Numbered from the stretch's first letter, positions 49,789 to 58,800 are shown. The stretch is 64,000 nucleotides of DNA from Paucibacter sp. TC2R-5 (GCF_025717605.1 NZ_JAJIRQ010000001.1:278915-342914), one strand, 5' to 3'. Notes: generated from the sequence alone by a model not told the origin. Made by a program: numbers and translations.

Positions 49789-50718
49789 ATGATGACTGAT
49801 TTCAAGCATGTGCTGGCCGCGATGAGCATGGCGGCGGGCGCTGTTGAGGCTGCAGGCACTTCAGATGCCCAGGCGCTGCCAGAGGTGAACGTCGGCCGTA
49901 TTGAGCGCTTGGCCAATTTCTCCTCGAAATGGGTGGACGCGCGCCATGTAGACGTCTGGCTGCCCGAAGGCTACTCTGCGGGCAAACGCTATCAGGTGCT
50001 GTACATGCACGACGGGCAGATGCTGTTCGATGCCAGCAAGAGCTGGAACCAGCAAGCCTGGGATGTGCACCTGAGCGTGGCTCGCCTGGTCGCAGCGGGG
50101 CGCATTCCGGATACTTTGATCGTCGGTATTTGGAACAACGGCAAGTACCGTCACAGCGAGTATTTCCCGCAGAAGTTTTTGCCGCTGATGCCACAGCCGC
50201 AGCGCGAGCGTTTGCTCCAGGCCGCGCTACAGAACAAGCCGCAGTCCGATGCCTATTTGCGCTTCATCGTTGAAGAGCTCAAGCCCGCGATTGATGCCCG
50301 GTACGCCACGCGACCTGAGGCTGCCAGCAGCTTTTTGATGGGCTCCAGCATGGGCGGGCAGATCTCGGTCTACGCCATGAACGAATACCCGCAAGTCTTC
50401 GGCGGCGCAGCCGGCTTGTCTACCCACTGGATCGGGCAACACAAGCCCAACGCTGCGATTCCTCTGGCGGGCTACAACTACCTGCGCGCCCATTTGGCCG
50501 CGCCCGAAACCCACCGGCTCTACCAAGATCACGGCACGACCGAGCTGGACGCGCTGTATGCGCCCTATCAGGTGATGGTGAACGATCTGGCGCGAGAACG
50601 CGGCTATGTGGACGGCGTCAATTTCGAAACACGCGTTTTTGACGGCAGCGGTCACAACGAGAAGGCTTGGGCCGAGAGGCTAGAAATTCCGCTGGAGTTC
50701 TTGTTGCGCAAGCCTTGA
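49789..50718 (+). CDS. Esterase (PF00756-type, IroE/Fes-like)
   Basis: This 309-residue alpha/beta hydrolase has RHVDVWLPEGYSAGKRYQVLYMHDGQMLFD and the nucleophile motif SFLMGSSMGGQISVYAMNEYPQVFGGAAGLSTHW (GSSMGG). The late His is in DGSGHNEKAWAERL. A weak N-terminal export signal (MSMAAGAVEAAG) suggests the periplasm. The substrate is unknown; siderophore or acyl-ester hydrolysis are family options. Two ATG codons in tandem precede the frame. Confidence 0.9.
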   Translation: MMTDFKHVLAAMSMAAGAVEAAGTSDAQALPEVNVGRIERLANFSSKWVDARHVDVWLPEGYSAGKRYQVLYMHDGQMLFDASKSWNQQAWDVHLSVARLVAAGRIPDTLIVGIWNNGKYRHSEYFPQKFLPLMPQPQRERLLQAALQNKPQSDAYLRFIVEELKPAIDARYATRPEAASSFLMGSSMGGQISVYAMNEYPQVFGGAAGLSTHWIGQHKPNAAIPLAGYNYLRAHLAAPETHRLYQDHGTTELDALYAPYQVMVNDLARERGYVDGVNFETRVFDGSGHNEKAWAERLEIPLEFLLRKP

Positions 50719-51314
50719 GCCGCAGCTTTGGAGCGTTTGAGCGCTAGAGGAATGAAGCTGATGGGAAGCCAATAAACGACTGTAACCCGCATGAATGCTG
50801 GTGCTGTGTCGATTCGACTTTGATTTGTTCCCCTGTTTGTTCCCCCACTTTTATCACGCCACCCCAGATTTCTGCCAGGATCATGGCGCGAGTGATGGTA
50901 GCGAAGAATTAGTAAGTGTTGCTCTGGTGCCTCGATCAATGCTTGCCGGATTGCCTGAGCGTCCGGCAATGGGCAACCTCTTGCCGTTCCTTGGCCTTCG
51001 CCTCGTCAACGGTCTGCCACTGCATATTGGCGGGCGCATCAGCACTGCCAGACCACAACGGGGGCCAATGCGTTTGCCGTGTCGGGCAGATCCCGTTCAA
51101 TCGTGTGAATTGGTTCACGCCATTCGCTGATCTCCCCGCTCGCCCCCCCGACTCCGGGGATTCTGGCTTGAGAGTGCTATTGGTCAAATGCCTCCTGTTG
51201 CAGCAAGAGCCCCGGCCATGCAGTAGGTCAGACGCGAATCGTTCAGCACTAACATCATCAACTATTGATTGCAGTTATCGCGTTCGCGAACTGCAAGATT
51301 CGTTAAGGAACAAC
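50719..51314. other. Intergenic region, mostly non-coding, start of accessory DNA
   Basis: No gene here is supported well. A perfect 8-bp hairpin (TTGCCGGA/TCCGGCAA) lies at 50943-50969. Short minus-strand frames at 50652-50969 and 50936-51187 look like decayed coding remnants without recognisable domains. An inverted repeat at 51269-51296 lies in the leader of the next gene. Confidence 0.6.
51269..51296 (+). repeat. Inverted repeat in the leader of the PEP-CTERM gene
   Basis: Perfect outer arms TTGCAGTT/AACTGCAA enclose inner arms CGCG/CGCG. The structure ends 19 nt before the ATG. It may be an operator or an mRNA hairpin controlling translation. Confidence 0.5.
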
Positions 51315-52028
51315 ATGAAGAACCAACAATCACTGATCGGCGCGGCACTGATCCTTGCCGCGCTGGCAATAGGTGCAGGCAATGCAATGGCCGTTGGCGT
51401 GTCAGGGCAGGGCACCTGGCAGACGACTCTGCAAGGCCGGGACTTGGACGGGAATTTCGCCAATGGCCCGGAGGCCTTCTTCGACAAGGATCTCAACATC
51501 ACTTGGCTCGCAGCAGGTTCCTTGAACACCATGAATTGGGCAGATGCCAAGGCGTGGGTTGGTCAGACTCGCTTCGATATCACCGGTTGGCGCTTGCCCA
51601 CCACCGTGGACACGGGCGTGCCCGGTTGCGATTTTTCTTCCATTGGCGGCACCGACTGCGGCAACAAGCCTGACAGCAGTGTGGCCACCGGCAGTGAGAT
51701 GGCGCATTTGTTCTATCAAACTCTTGGGAATAAAGGCCGCCCCGACGATCACAGGGGCCTGACCAATACGGGTGATTTCAAGAACTTGCAGCCTAACTTC
51801 TACTGGTCCGGTACGGAGTACGCGCCGAATTCGTTCTACGCGTGGTACTTCGATACCCACACCGGCGAACAGAACGTCGACGCCAAGTTCGAGACCTATT
51901 ACGCTCTGGCTGTGCACGACGGAAAGATTGGTTCCGCCATGGCCGTCCCCGAACCCGAAACCTATGCACTGATGCTCGCCGGCCTCGCCGCTGTTGGCTT
52001 TGTGGCGCGTCGTCGCAAGAGCGCCTAA
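51315..52028 (+). CDS. PEP-CTERM sorted exported protein with DUF1566-like domain
   Basis: This 237-residue protein has a signal peptide (to AMA, about residue 26) and a DUF1566-like domain: DLDGN, FFDKDLNITWLAAGSLNTMNWADAKAWVGQTRFDITGWRLPTT, then YWSGTEY. It ends with the C-terminal sorting signal VPEPETYALMLAGLAAVGFVARRRKS. PEP-CTERM proteins are processed by an exosortase and linked to exopolysaccharide secretion; no exosortase is in the window. The ATG at 51315 is chosen from the signal peptide. Confidence 0.9.
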   Translation: MKNQQSLIGAALILAALAIGAGNAMAVGVSGQGTWQTTLQGRDLDGNFANGPEAFFDKDLNITWLAAGSLNTMNWADAKAWVGQTRFDITGWRLPTTVDTGVPGCDFSSIGGTDCGNKPDSSVATGSEMAHLFYQTLGNKGRPDDHRGLTNTGDFKNLQPNFYWSGTEYAPNSFYAWYFDTHTGEQNVDAKFETYYALAVHDGKIGSAMAVPEPETYALMLAGLAAVGFVARRRKSA

Positions 52029-52048
52029 TCCCTCCCCGCAACGCAAAG

Positions 52049-52069
52049 AACCCGCTTCCGCGGGTTTTG
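52049..52069 (+). terminator. Terminator of PEP-CTERM gene
   Basis: Stem AACCCGC/GCGGGTT with TTCC loop, followed by TTGT, about 20 nt after the stop. Confidence 0.75.
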
Positions 52070-52147
52070 TCGTTTCTGGCCCATCCCGGCCTGACGCCTG
52101 TTAATGCGCTGTCTTTTCAGCGGATTTCTATGCGGGGGAATCTGTGA

Positions 52148-52402
52148 TTAACCGTTCCCGCTCAGCGCCGGATGGCCCCCAACCAGTCGCTTTGATTCCA
52201 TCGATTTTGTGTGAATTCCATGCAAGTCAGCGAGCCGTCGACGCCAACCTGCCAATAAGTTGCTGGCGACGACCTTCGCCATAGATTGGTCATGGCATCG
52301 CGTACTGGCTACGAACTCGGTTTTACCCAGCGTGGCTCTGAATTCATGAGAAATTACGAGCCGGGCGTACCACTTTGCTCCACGTCTAAACAAGCCGTCC
52401 AT
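52148..52402 (-). pseudogene. Truncated tyrosine-recombinase-type integrase (N-terminal part only)
   Basis: The 84-residue frame begins MDGLFRRGAKWYARLVISHEFRATLGKTEFVASTRC, resembling the DUF6538-like N-terminus of tyrosine integrases (LFRRG..YYFRR..P.DLR..FGK.E...SL). After about 55 residues the similarity ends and the frame stops without an arm-binding or catalytic domain. It starts 85 nt after the CCA end of a tRNA-Gly fragment, in the position typical of an island integrase. It is therefore a remnant of an integrated element. Confidence 0.62.
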
Positions 52403-52486
52403 TTATCACTCCGCTTTGTAGCAGGGTGACGTAGCAGGAGGGGGAAAAGTGAAAATCCAGAATTGGATCAATCACTTATAGAGATG

Positions 52487-52514
52487 TGGAGCGGGTGATG
52501 GGAATCGAACCCAT
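52487..52514 (-). other. tRNA-Gly 3'-end fragment, probable integration (att) site
   Basis: Minus-strand ATGGGTTCGATTCCCATC is followed by ACCCGCTCCA, i.e. the T-arm and acceptor 3' strand with CCA of a tRNA-Gly (UCC type). The 5' half (GCGGGTG..) is absent upstream, so this is not a complete tRNA. Such 3'-end duplications are left by site-specific integration into tRNA genes; the truncated integrase just downstream supports this. Confidence 0.7.
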
Positions 52515-52679
52515 AGTTGACGGGGCTCGCAAGCCGTTGATTCCTGGGCGGATGGTACCTCAGTAGCGCTGTTTGGCGGCGCTTCGTCGTACCACCTATT
52601 CGTAGTGGAGTCCCTTTCTCTCAACGCCGGAGGCGCCGTTTCCAAAAAGTACGGAGCGAGGGCAATTCGCTGCAACGGG

Positions 52680-52704
52680 TTAGATTCCCAGGCAGGGAAT
52701 CTAA
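52680..52704. repeat. Perfect hairpin
   Basis: TTAGATTCCC / GGGAATCTAA arms with an AGGCA loop, in the relic region. Confidence 0.7.
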
Positions 52705-53183
52705 TCAAGTGGGCGTCGTGCTTGCTGCAGTTGAGAACCTCGATGCACGCAGCCGCAACAGTCGGCGCGTCCTGGGTGCTTGTCCCGAGGGGCGTGCAGC
52801 CGAGCGCCACCTAGCGCCAAATCTCAGACCATGCATATGGCTGCAGTATTGAGTCAATATAGTTGGCGCGAAGAGCCCTGGGACTGACCCGGCAGGCGTT
52901 GATAACGGGGCGGCGGGGGAGGTCAATGATTCCGGATTTGAACCTGGATGGCGTGGCGGTAACGGCAAAGCCCGATCTTTTGCAGATCTTCAGTCAGACC
53001 AGGGTTGAAGTGTTGGCTGGAGCTCAAGGCTGGTGTCACTGGCGGCCGAAACAACCGGGTGAGGGCTTTACTTTGACGGTCCATGATGCGACCCGATGTG
53101 ATGTCGATAGCCCCCCAAGAGAGGGGTACGAAGACCAAGAATGCGGAGCCGAGACCGAGGATTAGTTGACTGTTTTGGTCAAA

Positions 53184-53218
53184 GGCAGCTTACTGGAGAT
53201 GATAGGGCTCCCGCTCCC
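53184..53218. repeat. Degenerate dispersed repeat, copy 1
   Basis: A 35-nt segment (GGCAGCTTACTGGAGATG ... CCGCTCCC) resembles 54803-54838 (GGCGGCTTACTGGCGATG ... CCGCTCCC). Similarity extends loosely upstream. Confidence 0.5.
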
Positions 53219-53317
53219 GGCCATAAACCGTCGTAGTTAACAAAACTGATGGCCTGAACCTCATACCCTCGGGCAGAACAGACCTTAGACCTCATTCGCT
53301 GCCGACATTCGAGCCTG

Positions 53318-54472
53318 CTAGGGCGCAAGGGCAAGTGCCTTCTTCAAACTTGGGCTGATGGCTTCGGCCATGCGCAAAAAACCCAAGTCGTTGGGGTGGG
53401 TGCCATCGACCGTGGCCTCACCGTCTTGACCTAGCAAGGACTCTCCAGGCACGAAGAAGATGCGTTCGTCCTTGGCCATCAAAGCCGCGACGATGGGAGC
53501 CAAGACGGCGTTCTTTAAGGCATGGCCCGTTTGGTTCATTGGCCCCAGGCCCGCGTGCTGATAGCTGATATTGCCGAGCAAAATGATGGGCGTGCGTGGG
53601 TGCCGGGCACGCAGACGGGCCACAAAAGGCTTGATGCGTTCGGCAATTTGCTGCGGCGTCATGTTCGGCAAGGGGTCCAGGATGAACACGCTCGGGTTCA
53701 GTTCTGAGATCAAGTCCGCCGCAACCATCTCGGCATTGCCATTGCCCGAGAAGCCCAGGTTGATGACGGGCAGATCGAATTTGCGCCCCAGAATAGCGGT
53801 GTAGGCCATGCCAGGGCGAGAAGCACAACCACCCTGCGTGATCGACGTGCCGTACACCACAACCGATTGAGTGCTAAGTGGCGCCATGGCCGCTAGCTTG
53901 GCGCCCGCGGGCACGCCAATCTGCAGGTCTTCAATGCCGTTGTACAGCGGCAGATACAAGCGATAGTCACGCATGCCGCCACCGGCCGGCACGCTGGCCA
54001 GTTTGACGAGATTGGTCGGGCTCTCGGTCGGGCGGCCCACGCCCAACCACTGCCAGCGCCCCTCGTGGCGCACATAAAGGTCCAGCCCGCTCATCCCCGT
54101 GGCGGGCATGTGATCCATCGCCAAGCCGGGGTTGAGCAGGGTCCAGCGCGCGCCGATTTCGCTGGCATCGGTGGAGAAGTTGATTTCGATACCGGCGCTG
54201 TGGCGGCTCAAGCTCCAGACTTCTGGCCGCACGATTCGCTCTGCCCGCGCCGGCAGGCGATCCCAGGGCTTGGCCAGTTCTTTGACGGGCCAACCGGCGC
54301 TGCTGCGCCTGAGTTGCAGGGCCGAGTACCAACTCAAGTCACTGCCAGGCTGGCTGATCGAAAAATTCGGATCCAACTTCTCTGGGGCAAGCGCCGAGAT
54401 GCTGGTGCTGCTGATGGCGTAGGTCGGAACGAAGGCACAGGCCAAACCAGTGATCAAAGAGTGAAGCTTCAT
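53318..54472 (-). CDS. SGNH/GDSL hydrolase with GxDLY N-terminal domain
   Basis: This 384-residue exported esterase has a signal peptide (about residues 1-20, TYA). The N-terminal beta domain contains GLDLYVRHEGRWQWLG, the GxDLY signature. A C-terminal SGNH hydrolase domain has VVVYGTSITQGGCASRPG (nucleophile Ser), NLGFSGNG, LLGNISYQ and DGTHPNDLGF (Asp/His). This two-domain type acts on acylated carbohydrates in some relatives; the substrate here is not known. The ATG at 54472 is chosen because it directly opens the signal peptide. Confidence 0.9.
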   Translation of the reverse strand: MKLHSLITGLACAFVPTYAISSTSISALAPEKLDPNFSISQPGSDLSWYSALQLRRSSAGWPVKELAKPWDRLPARAERIVRPEVWSLSRHSAGIEINFSTDASEIGARWTLLNPGLAMDHMPATGMSGLDLYVRHEGRWQWLGVGRPTESPTNLVKLASVPAGGGMRDYRLYLPLYNGIEDLQIGVPAGAKLAAMAPLSTQSVVVYGTSITQGGCASRPGMAYTAILGRKFDLPVINLGFSGNGNAEMVAADLISELNPSVFILDPLPNMTPQQIAERIKPFVARLRARHPRTPIILLGNISYQHAGLGPMNQTGHALKNAVLAPIVAALMAKDERIFFVPGESLLGQDGEATVDGTHPNDLGFLRMAEAISPSLKKALALAP

Positions 54473-54689
54473 GCGAACGAGCCCATGTATAGCGAGGCGG
54501 GATGAGGGAGAGGTGTATGGAGACACGCACCCCGATTCTGGCGCCCAGCCTTGCCAAGGCTGGGCCTGCCTGCAAACTTTTTCTCGGGCGGGGCGCCAAG
54601 GGCTGAACACGGCCCAATGCATGGCCTAGGCGGGGTGGCAGGACTTGACCCTCATTCCTCTTTCAGGCCGTGCGTGACGAGGCGAATAT

Positions 54690-54719
54690 GGGCACTGAGT
54701 TACCAAGCAGTCAGTGCCC
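54690..54719. repeat. Perfect stem-loop 1 of a tandem pair
   Basis: Nine-bp arms GGGCACTGA / TCAGTGCCC with a 12-nt loop, 1 nt before a second, longer hairpin. Confidence 0.75.
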
Positions 54720-54720
54720 T

Positions 54721-54753
54721 CGAACTGTCGGCCTGCGCCAGGCCGACAGTTCG
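54721..54753. repeat. Perfect stem-loop 2 of a tandem pair
   Basis: Fifteen-bp perfect arms CGAACTGTCGGCCTG / CAGGCCGACAGTTCG with a CGC loop. One of the strongest inverted repeats found by eye in the window; no T-run follows on either strand, so it is not an ordinary terminator. Confidence 0.85.
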
Positions 54754-54802
54754 AACAATCGCTTGATAGCTGACGTTCGGTTCGCCGACCGTCCTCTTCA
54801 AC

Positions 54803-54838
54803 GGCGGCTTACTGGCGATGGCGCGACCCTCCGCTCCC
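54803..54838. repeat. Degenerate dispersed repeat, copy 2
   Basis: Resembles 53184-53218 (shared GGCnGCTTACTGGnGATG and CCGCTCCC blocks). Confidence 0.5.
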
Positions 54839-55114
54839 AACAAGTTCTTGTCATTCGGATGCGCAGAGTGGGCGCCAGCACCGTGCCCAAAGCTGAAACT
54901 CATATCGGCAAATTGCTTGCCTCGAAACGGACATTCAGCGTTTGAGGCTCGATGCACGCAGACACCGAATTTTGTGAAGCGCGCGATTCGGTCAATATGA
55001 ATGGGCAGTTACTTGCAGGGTGAGGCCAGGATATTCCCCATTGACACCGGGCGAACCGTTGCCGTCTACTCTTTGGGGGAAATAACGCACAACCTTTGTT
55101 CAGGGGGTTAAGTG

Positions 55115-57475
55115 ATGAGCTTTGATAGAGCTGAAAACAAATCTGATCAAACGGGGCTAGGCTGTGCGTGCCTTTTGGCCTTGGCTGCTGCTTCACTGCT
55201 TGGTTGCGGCGGTGGCGGTGGCGGTGGCGGTGGAGGATCCTACTCCCCTACACCGGTTACCCCAACTCCATCCATTACCGTGACCTGCCCAAATGGACAA
55301 GTCTCGACAGGAAGTTCGACCGATCTCGCCAACTCAGGCTGCGCCCCAGCCAAGATTTTGGCCGTCAGCCCTGCCAATGGCGAATCCTCGATTGCAGTCG
55401 ATGGATTTTCTGGGATCGTCGTCACCACTGACAGCGTGCTGGACAGCAGCAGTACCCTCCCCTCGGGGATCACGGTCACTGCAGGCTCTTTGCCAATCGC
55501 TGGGAAAGTCGCCGCAGTAGATGCCAAAAGCATCAAGTTCGTTCCTGCTGCGCGCCTGCTAGAAAGCCAGACCTACTCCATCTCCGGTACTCTGAAAGAC
55601 GCACTTGGCCGCAGCATTACCCTCGGCGCCCAATTCACGACTGCAATTGCTCCGGCGGGCAAGCGCCCGTTTGATGGAGTAGCCGGCAGCACAAATTCGC
55701 CCGGCAGTGCAGACGGTAGCATGATGAGTGCAAGTTTTCATTCTCCACGGGGCATGACTCTCGCCCTGAATGGCGATGTGCTTGTGGCCGATGGCTGCAC
55801 TGGCTGGTTTGACTCCTATGGGAGCGTGCGAAGGATCTCGACAGGTGGTCAAGTCAGCACTTTAGTCGGTGGGCCGCGCTTCGCCGGTGTTGGAGCCGAC
55901 GGCATCAACAACCGGCGCTGCTACACAGGCCTATCCCAACACCCAGACGGTAGCCTATTTGTGGCGGACCCGGTCAACCATGTTGTACTGAAGATTTCAT
56001 CCTCTGGCATCACGACCATCGTGGCGGGCGCGGCAGGTCAAACAGGCACAGTGGACGGTCCCGTTGGTACTTCGCGTCTAAACGCGAATGGCATTGCCAT
56101 CGACGCCGGTGGAACAGCCTATATCGCGGACACGGGTAATCACACGATCCGCAAGCTAGACGCGGCCAACGTCCTTTCGACAATCGGCGGCGCAGCGGGC
56201 CAGCGAGGCAACACAAACGGCGCGCTGAAAGACGCCCTGTTCAACGAACCTAGCACGATCAAGGTGAGCACCAAAGGCGAACTTTACGTCGGCGACCAAA
56301 ACGGCGTGAGAAAGATCGAAACCGGCGTCGTGAGCTTGGTGATACCGCAGTCCCGCCTTATGGCTGACGCCTGCGGTTACCAGGGTCCCAATGCGCCTAC
56401 TGACATTGTCCCGATGACGGACGGCCGAATGGCCGTCGCCATTTGCAATCATGTCTTGATCTATGAGGGCAGCCAGTTGCAATTGCGAGTCAATGCGGGT
56501 CTCGGCGACAGTGATGGAAGCGTTGCGTCAAGCACTTTCGCTCAACCCTATGGGCTCATCCAGCTTCCTGGCGGAGACCTCTTGATCAGCGATACTGGCA
56601 ATCACAATATTCGGCGCCTGTCTGTTGCCAGCGACACGATCCAACTCTATGCTGGCCAGCGCAGCCCCTTCCAGACGACCGTCGGCCCTGCGATAACAGC
56701 TACGATTAGCTACCCAAGATGTCCTGTTGTGAACAGCGGTGGTGAAATCGTCTTCTCAAGCAACGCGAACGTCATGCTGCTCTCGAAGACGGGTGAGATT
56801 TCCAAACTTATCTCGTCCGATCACGACAGCTACTGCCCCATTGCCTTTCGCGGCGATGGGAGTCTCGTGGCGAGCAAGCTGCCAGGTATCGTTCAACGAT
56901 TCAATGAGACCGGCACTCTCCTCGAAACCTTGGCCAGGGACCTTCCTGTCCATGGTGCGATCAGCATTAATGGCGGCGGCGAGATCTTCTTCGGTGATGA
57001 CAACGGTTACGTCAGCCGCTACAGAAATGGCGTGATCGAAAGGTTCTCCGACATTCAAATCGGAAACTCCGTCGTTAGCAACTTGATTGCGCTCGATGAC
57101 GGGACAGTGATCGCTGAGGGAGCCGGCGCGATCTTCCGACTCAATTCAACCGGCAAGGCAACCGTTCTCGCGGGCAAGTGGCGTGAAACCGGATCGGCGG
57201 ATGGGCCGGCCGGTGAAGCCCGATTTGGGGCCATCTACAGCATGACAATGGGCAAGGACGGCGCCATCTATATTGGGGACGTGGGAACGACTCGTGTCCG
57301 TCGCATCTTAGAAGGCCGAGTCGATACGGTCGTTGGGGTCTACGGCATAAATGAAACCCATCTCGGATCCATGCCTGGAAGCATCGGCGATGTAGCCGGG
57401 CTGGCCTACGACCCGAGTAGCAACTCTTTGGTCGTCACGAACAATTCAGCAATCATGAGGATACGCTTACCTTAA
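55115..57475 (+). CDS. NHL-repeat beta-propeller lipoprotein with Ig-like domain
   Basis: This 786-residue surface or periplasmic lipoprotein has a lipobox SLLGC (about residues 28-32) followed by ten Gly residues. A Big_5-type Ig-like domain (about 85-185: LAVSPANGESSIAVDGFSGIVVTTD) comes next. NHL blades (about 195-780) follow, e.g. LFVADPVNHVVLKISSSG, AYIADTGNHTIRKLD, LLISDTGNHNIRRLS and IYIGDVGTTRVRRIL. NHL propellers bind partners rather than catalyse. The ATG at 55115 sits 7 nt after AGGGGG; a GTG one codon upstream is also possible. Confidence 0.9.
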   Translation: MSFDRAENKSDQTGLGCACLLALAAASLLGCGGGGGGGGGGSYSPTPVTPTPSITVTCPNGQVSTGSSTDLANSGCAPAKILAVSPANGESSIAVDGFSGIVVTTDSVLDSSSTLPSGITVTAGSLPIAGKVAAVDAKSIKFVPAARLLESQTYSISGTLKDALGRSITLGAQFTTAIAPAGKRPFDGVAGSTNSPGSADGSMMSASFHSPRGMTLALNGDVLVADGCTGWFDSYGSVRRISTGGQVSTLVGGPRFAGVGADGINNRRCYTGLSQHPDGSLFVADPVNHVVLKISSSGITTIVAGAAGQTGTVDGPVGTSRLNANGIAIDAGGTAYIADTGNHTIRKLDAANVLSTIGGAAGQRGNTNGALKDALFNEPSTIKVSTKGELYVGDQNGVRKIETGVVSLVIPQSRLMADACGYQGPNAPTDIVPMTDGRMAVAICNHVLIYEGSQLQLRVNAGLGDSDGSVASSTFAQPYGLIQLPGGDLLISDTGNHNIRRLSVASDTIQLYAGQRSPFQTTVGPAITATISYPRCPVVNSGGEIVFSSNANVMLLSKTGEISKLISSDHDSYCPIAFRGDGSLVASKLPGIVQRFNETGTLLETLARDLPVHGAISINGGGEIFFGDDNGYVSRYRNGVIERFSDIQIGNSVVSNLIALDDGTVIAEGAGAIFRLNSTGKATVLAGKWRETGSADGPAGEARFGAIYSMTMGKDGAIYIGDVGTTRVRRILEGRVDTVVGVYGINETHLGSMPGSIGDVAGLAYDPSSNSLVVTNNSAIMRIRLP
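55208..55231 (+). repeat. (GGCGGT)4 hexanucleotide repeat in poly-Gly linker
   Basis: Four in-frame GGCGGT units encode part of the Gly run just after the lipid-attachment Cys. Slippage would change linker length without breaking the frame. Confidence 0.85.
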
Positions 57476-57660
57476 TCAATCTTTCCGGCGAGCACAGATC
57501 TTTGCAGATCTAACTATGCCAATGAGGTCAAAGTAAATATTCAAGTGGGTTCCGCCCATTCTGTTGCTGCTGATTTAGGGAGGCAGTTTGCGGGCAATTG
57601 CCGACAAAACTGTCGCCCGGTAACATGGTTGGCGTGACCAGCCACCCCTCGGAGTGAGCT

Positions 57661-58473
57661 ATGAATTTGCTGCGTCTTTGGCTTTACTTCACCACCGCCG
57701 CTCTACTAGCGTGGCACTCCGGCTCATCACTGGCTCAGATCCCGTCGCCGCCAAATGAGGCTCCTCTCATCGGGTCTTGGCTGGTCTCCGTCGCCGGCGA
57801 GCAAGCCACGCGAACACTGATCATTTCCGAGGTCGCGCCAACCGAGACAGCCGCACTGCTGGCTGTGAGGTACGGCATGTCATCCGGCAAGCAGAGCGCC
57901 ATAGAAGCAAAGATGATTCGCCTAGGAGTCGTACGTCAGTTGCACCTAGTAACTCAGGCCGCCACTATTATTGAAGCTACGGAGCAGCCCGACGGTACGT
58001 TCACCGGCACCTTCACTCTCAAGAACGGCGCCGTAAAGGACGTACTAATCTCCCGACTACGAGAGCAAGACCTTCGAACTCCATCCCAAGCCGACTTGGA
58101 GAACTTCAAGCCATATGAACTTGTAGGAGACTGGATCTTTTTGAACTCTAGTTCGGGTACCAAATACGGTGGAGACGTCGCTGTGAAAATTGACAAGTTG
58201 GACAAGCTTGGCACGATGCGCGGAATGATTTCATATGACGGCCGACAACTGAATGACGCCTGCGGAACTCGCGGTGTGCTCAGCGATGAACCGGTTGCGG
58301 CTGAGATTATCAAATCTCGAGATGAGTACCGCATTTCCTTTATGACCAAATGCTTGCGGGGTCAGAGTCCGAGGCTCTTCAGTTGGACTCTGGTTTGCGA
58401 CACTGCAAGCTGCACCCAGCCAACAGTACTGCCGCACGGACGGGGTGTACTTACGCTGACAGAAAAGCGATAG
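57661..58473 (+). CDS. Exported protein of unknown function
   Basis: This 270-residue protein has a signal peptide (to SLAQ, about residue 25) and a predominantly beta mature part. It contains LIGSWLVSVAGEQATRTLIISEV and LVGDWIFLNSSSGTKYGG, suggesting two lipocalin-like repeats (GSW/GDW starts). Cys pairs late in the chain (CGTRG, KCLRG, VCDTASC) may form disulfides. Codon use is more mixed than in core genes (CTA, ATA, AGA codons), consistent with recent acquisition. A GGAG ribosome site precedes the ATG. Confidence 0.75.
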   Translation: MNLLRLWLYFTTAALLAWHSGSSLAQIPSPPNEAPLIGSWLVSVAGEQATRTLIISEVAPTETAALLAVRYGMSSGKQSAIEAKMIRLGVVRQLHLVTQAATIIEATEQPDGTFTGTFTLKNGAVKDVLISRLREQDLRTPSQADLENFKPYELVGDWIFLNSSSGTKYGGDVAVKIDKLDKLGTMRGMISYDGRQLNDACGTRGVLSDEPVAAEIIKSRDEYRISFMTKCLRGQSPRLFSWTLVCDTASCTQPTVLPHGRGVLTLTEKR

Positions 58474-58800
58474 GTTGGTGCTAAGTTCTGCGTGGCGCGC
58501 CCATGACGCCCAGCAACCGCTGCATTCTTGACTTAGAGGTAGGCATTCTGGATGCCCGCTATGGGCACACCAAGCAGCACAGCGAAAAGTGACCTGCCGA
58601 AGACTCATGGGGCAGGCTCGATACATATGAGTCTGCAGGGCCTAGCGTGGGCTTCATTCGGAGCCTAGAAAGGCTGCGCGCATGTGTTCTGCAACACGCT
58701 TGATACAGCTTGTTACGCGGGTAAGCACCCGTATTTACAGTGCTCTAGCCGACACTGAGTCAACGGTGCAAAACGCACCTGCAGACCCAGGAGAGACTTG
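58474..58800. other. Intergenic region
   Basis: 327 nt without a supported gene. The only structure noticed is a short hairpin GGTGC/GCACC at 58765-58779 in the leader of the next gene. Confidence 0.6.

Larger units (their letters stand above)
52403..53317. other. Gene-poor relic region with tRNA fragment and repeats
   Basis: About 900 nt without a supported gene. It holds a tRNA-Gly 3'-end fragment (52487-52514), a perfect 10-bp hairpin (52680-52704, TTAGATTCCC/GGGAATCTAA) and a degenerate dispersed repeat (53184-53218). Short frames on both strands have no recognisable homology and look like decayed integrated DNA. Confidence 0.6.
54473..55114. other. Intergenic repeat-rich region
   Basis: About 640 nt without a supported gene. 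It contains two adjacent perfect stem-loops (54690-54753) and the second copy of a dispersed repeat (54803-54838). The AGGGGG ribosome site of the following gene is at 55102-55107. Confidence 0.65.

Noticed and set aside
51169..51186. Possible sigma-54 element (TGGCTTGAGAGTGC) upstream of the PEP-CTERM gene
   Set aside because: Spacing is one base short of consensus and the -12 element is weak.
50652..51187. Two minus-strand open frames (105 and 83 residues), one with a possible GGAGG site
   Set aside because: No recognisable domain, different frames, and composition like non-coding DNA; at most decayed remnants.
52487..52600. Complete tRNA-Gly gene
   Set aside because: Only the T-arm and acceptor 3' strand are present; no D-arm, anticodon arm or matching 5' acceptor strand could be found upstream.
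52472..52810. 112-residue minus-strand open frame
   Set aside because: Its C-terminal part is simply the translated tRNA-Gly fragment; typical spurious reading.
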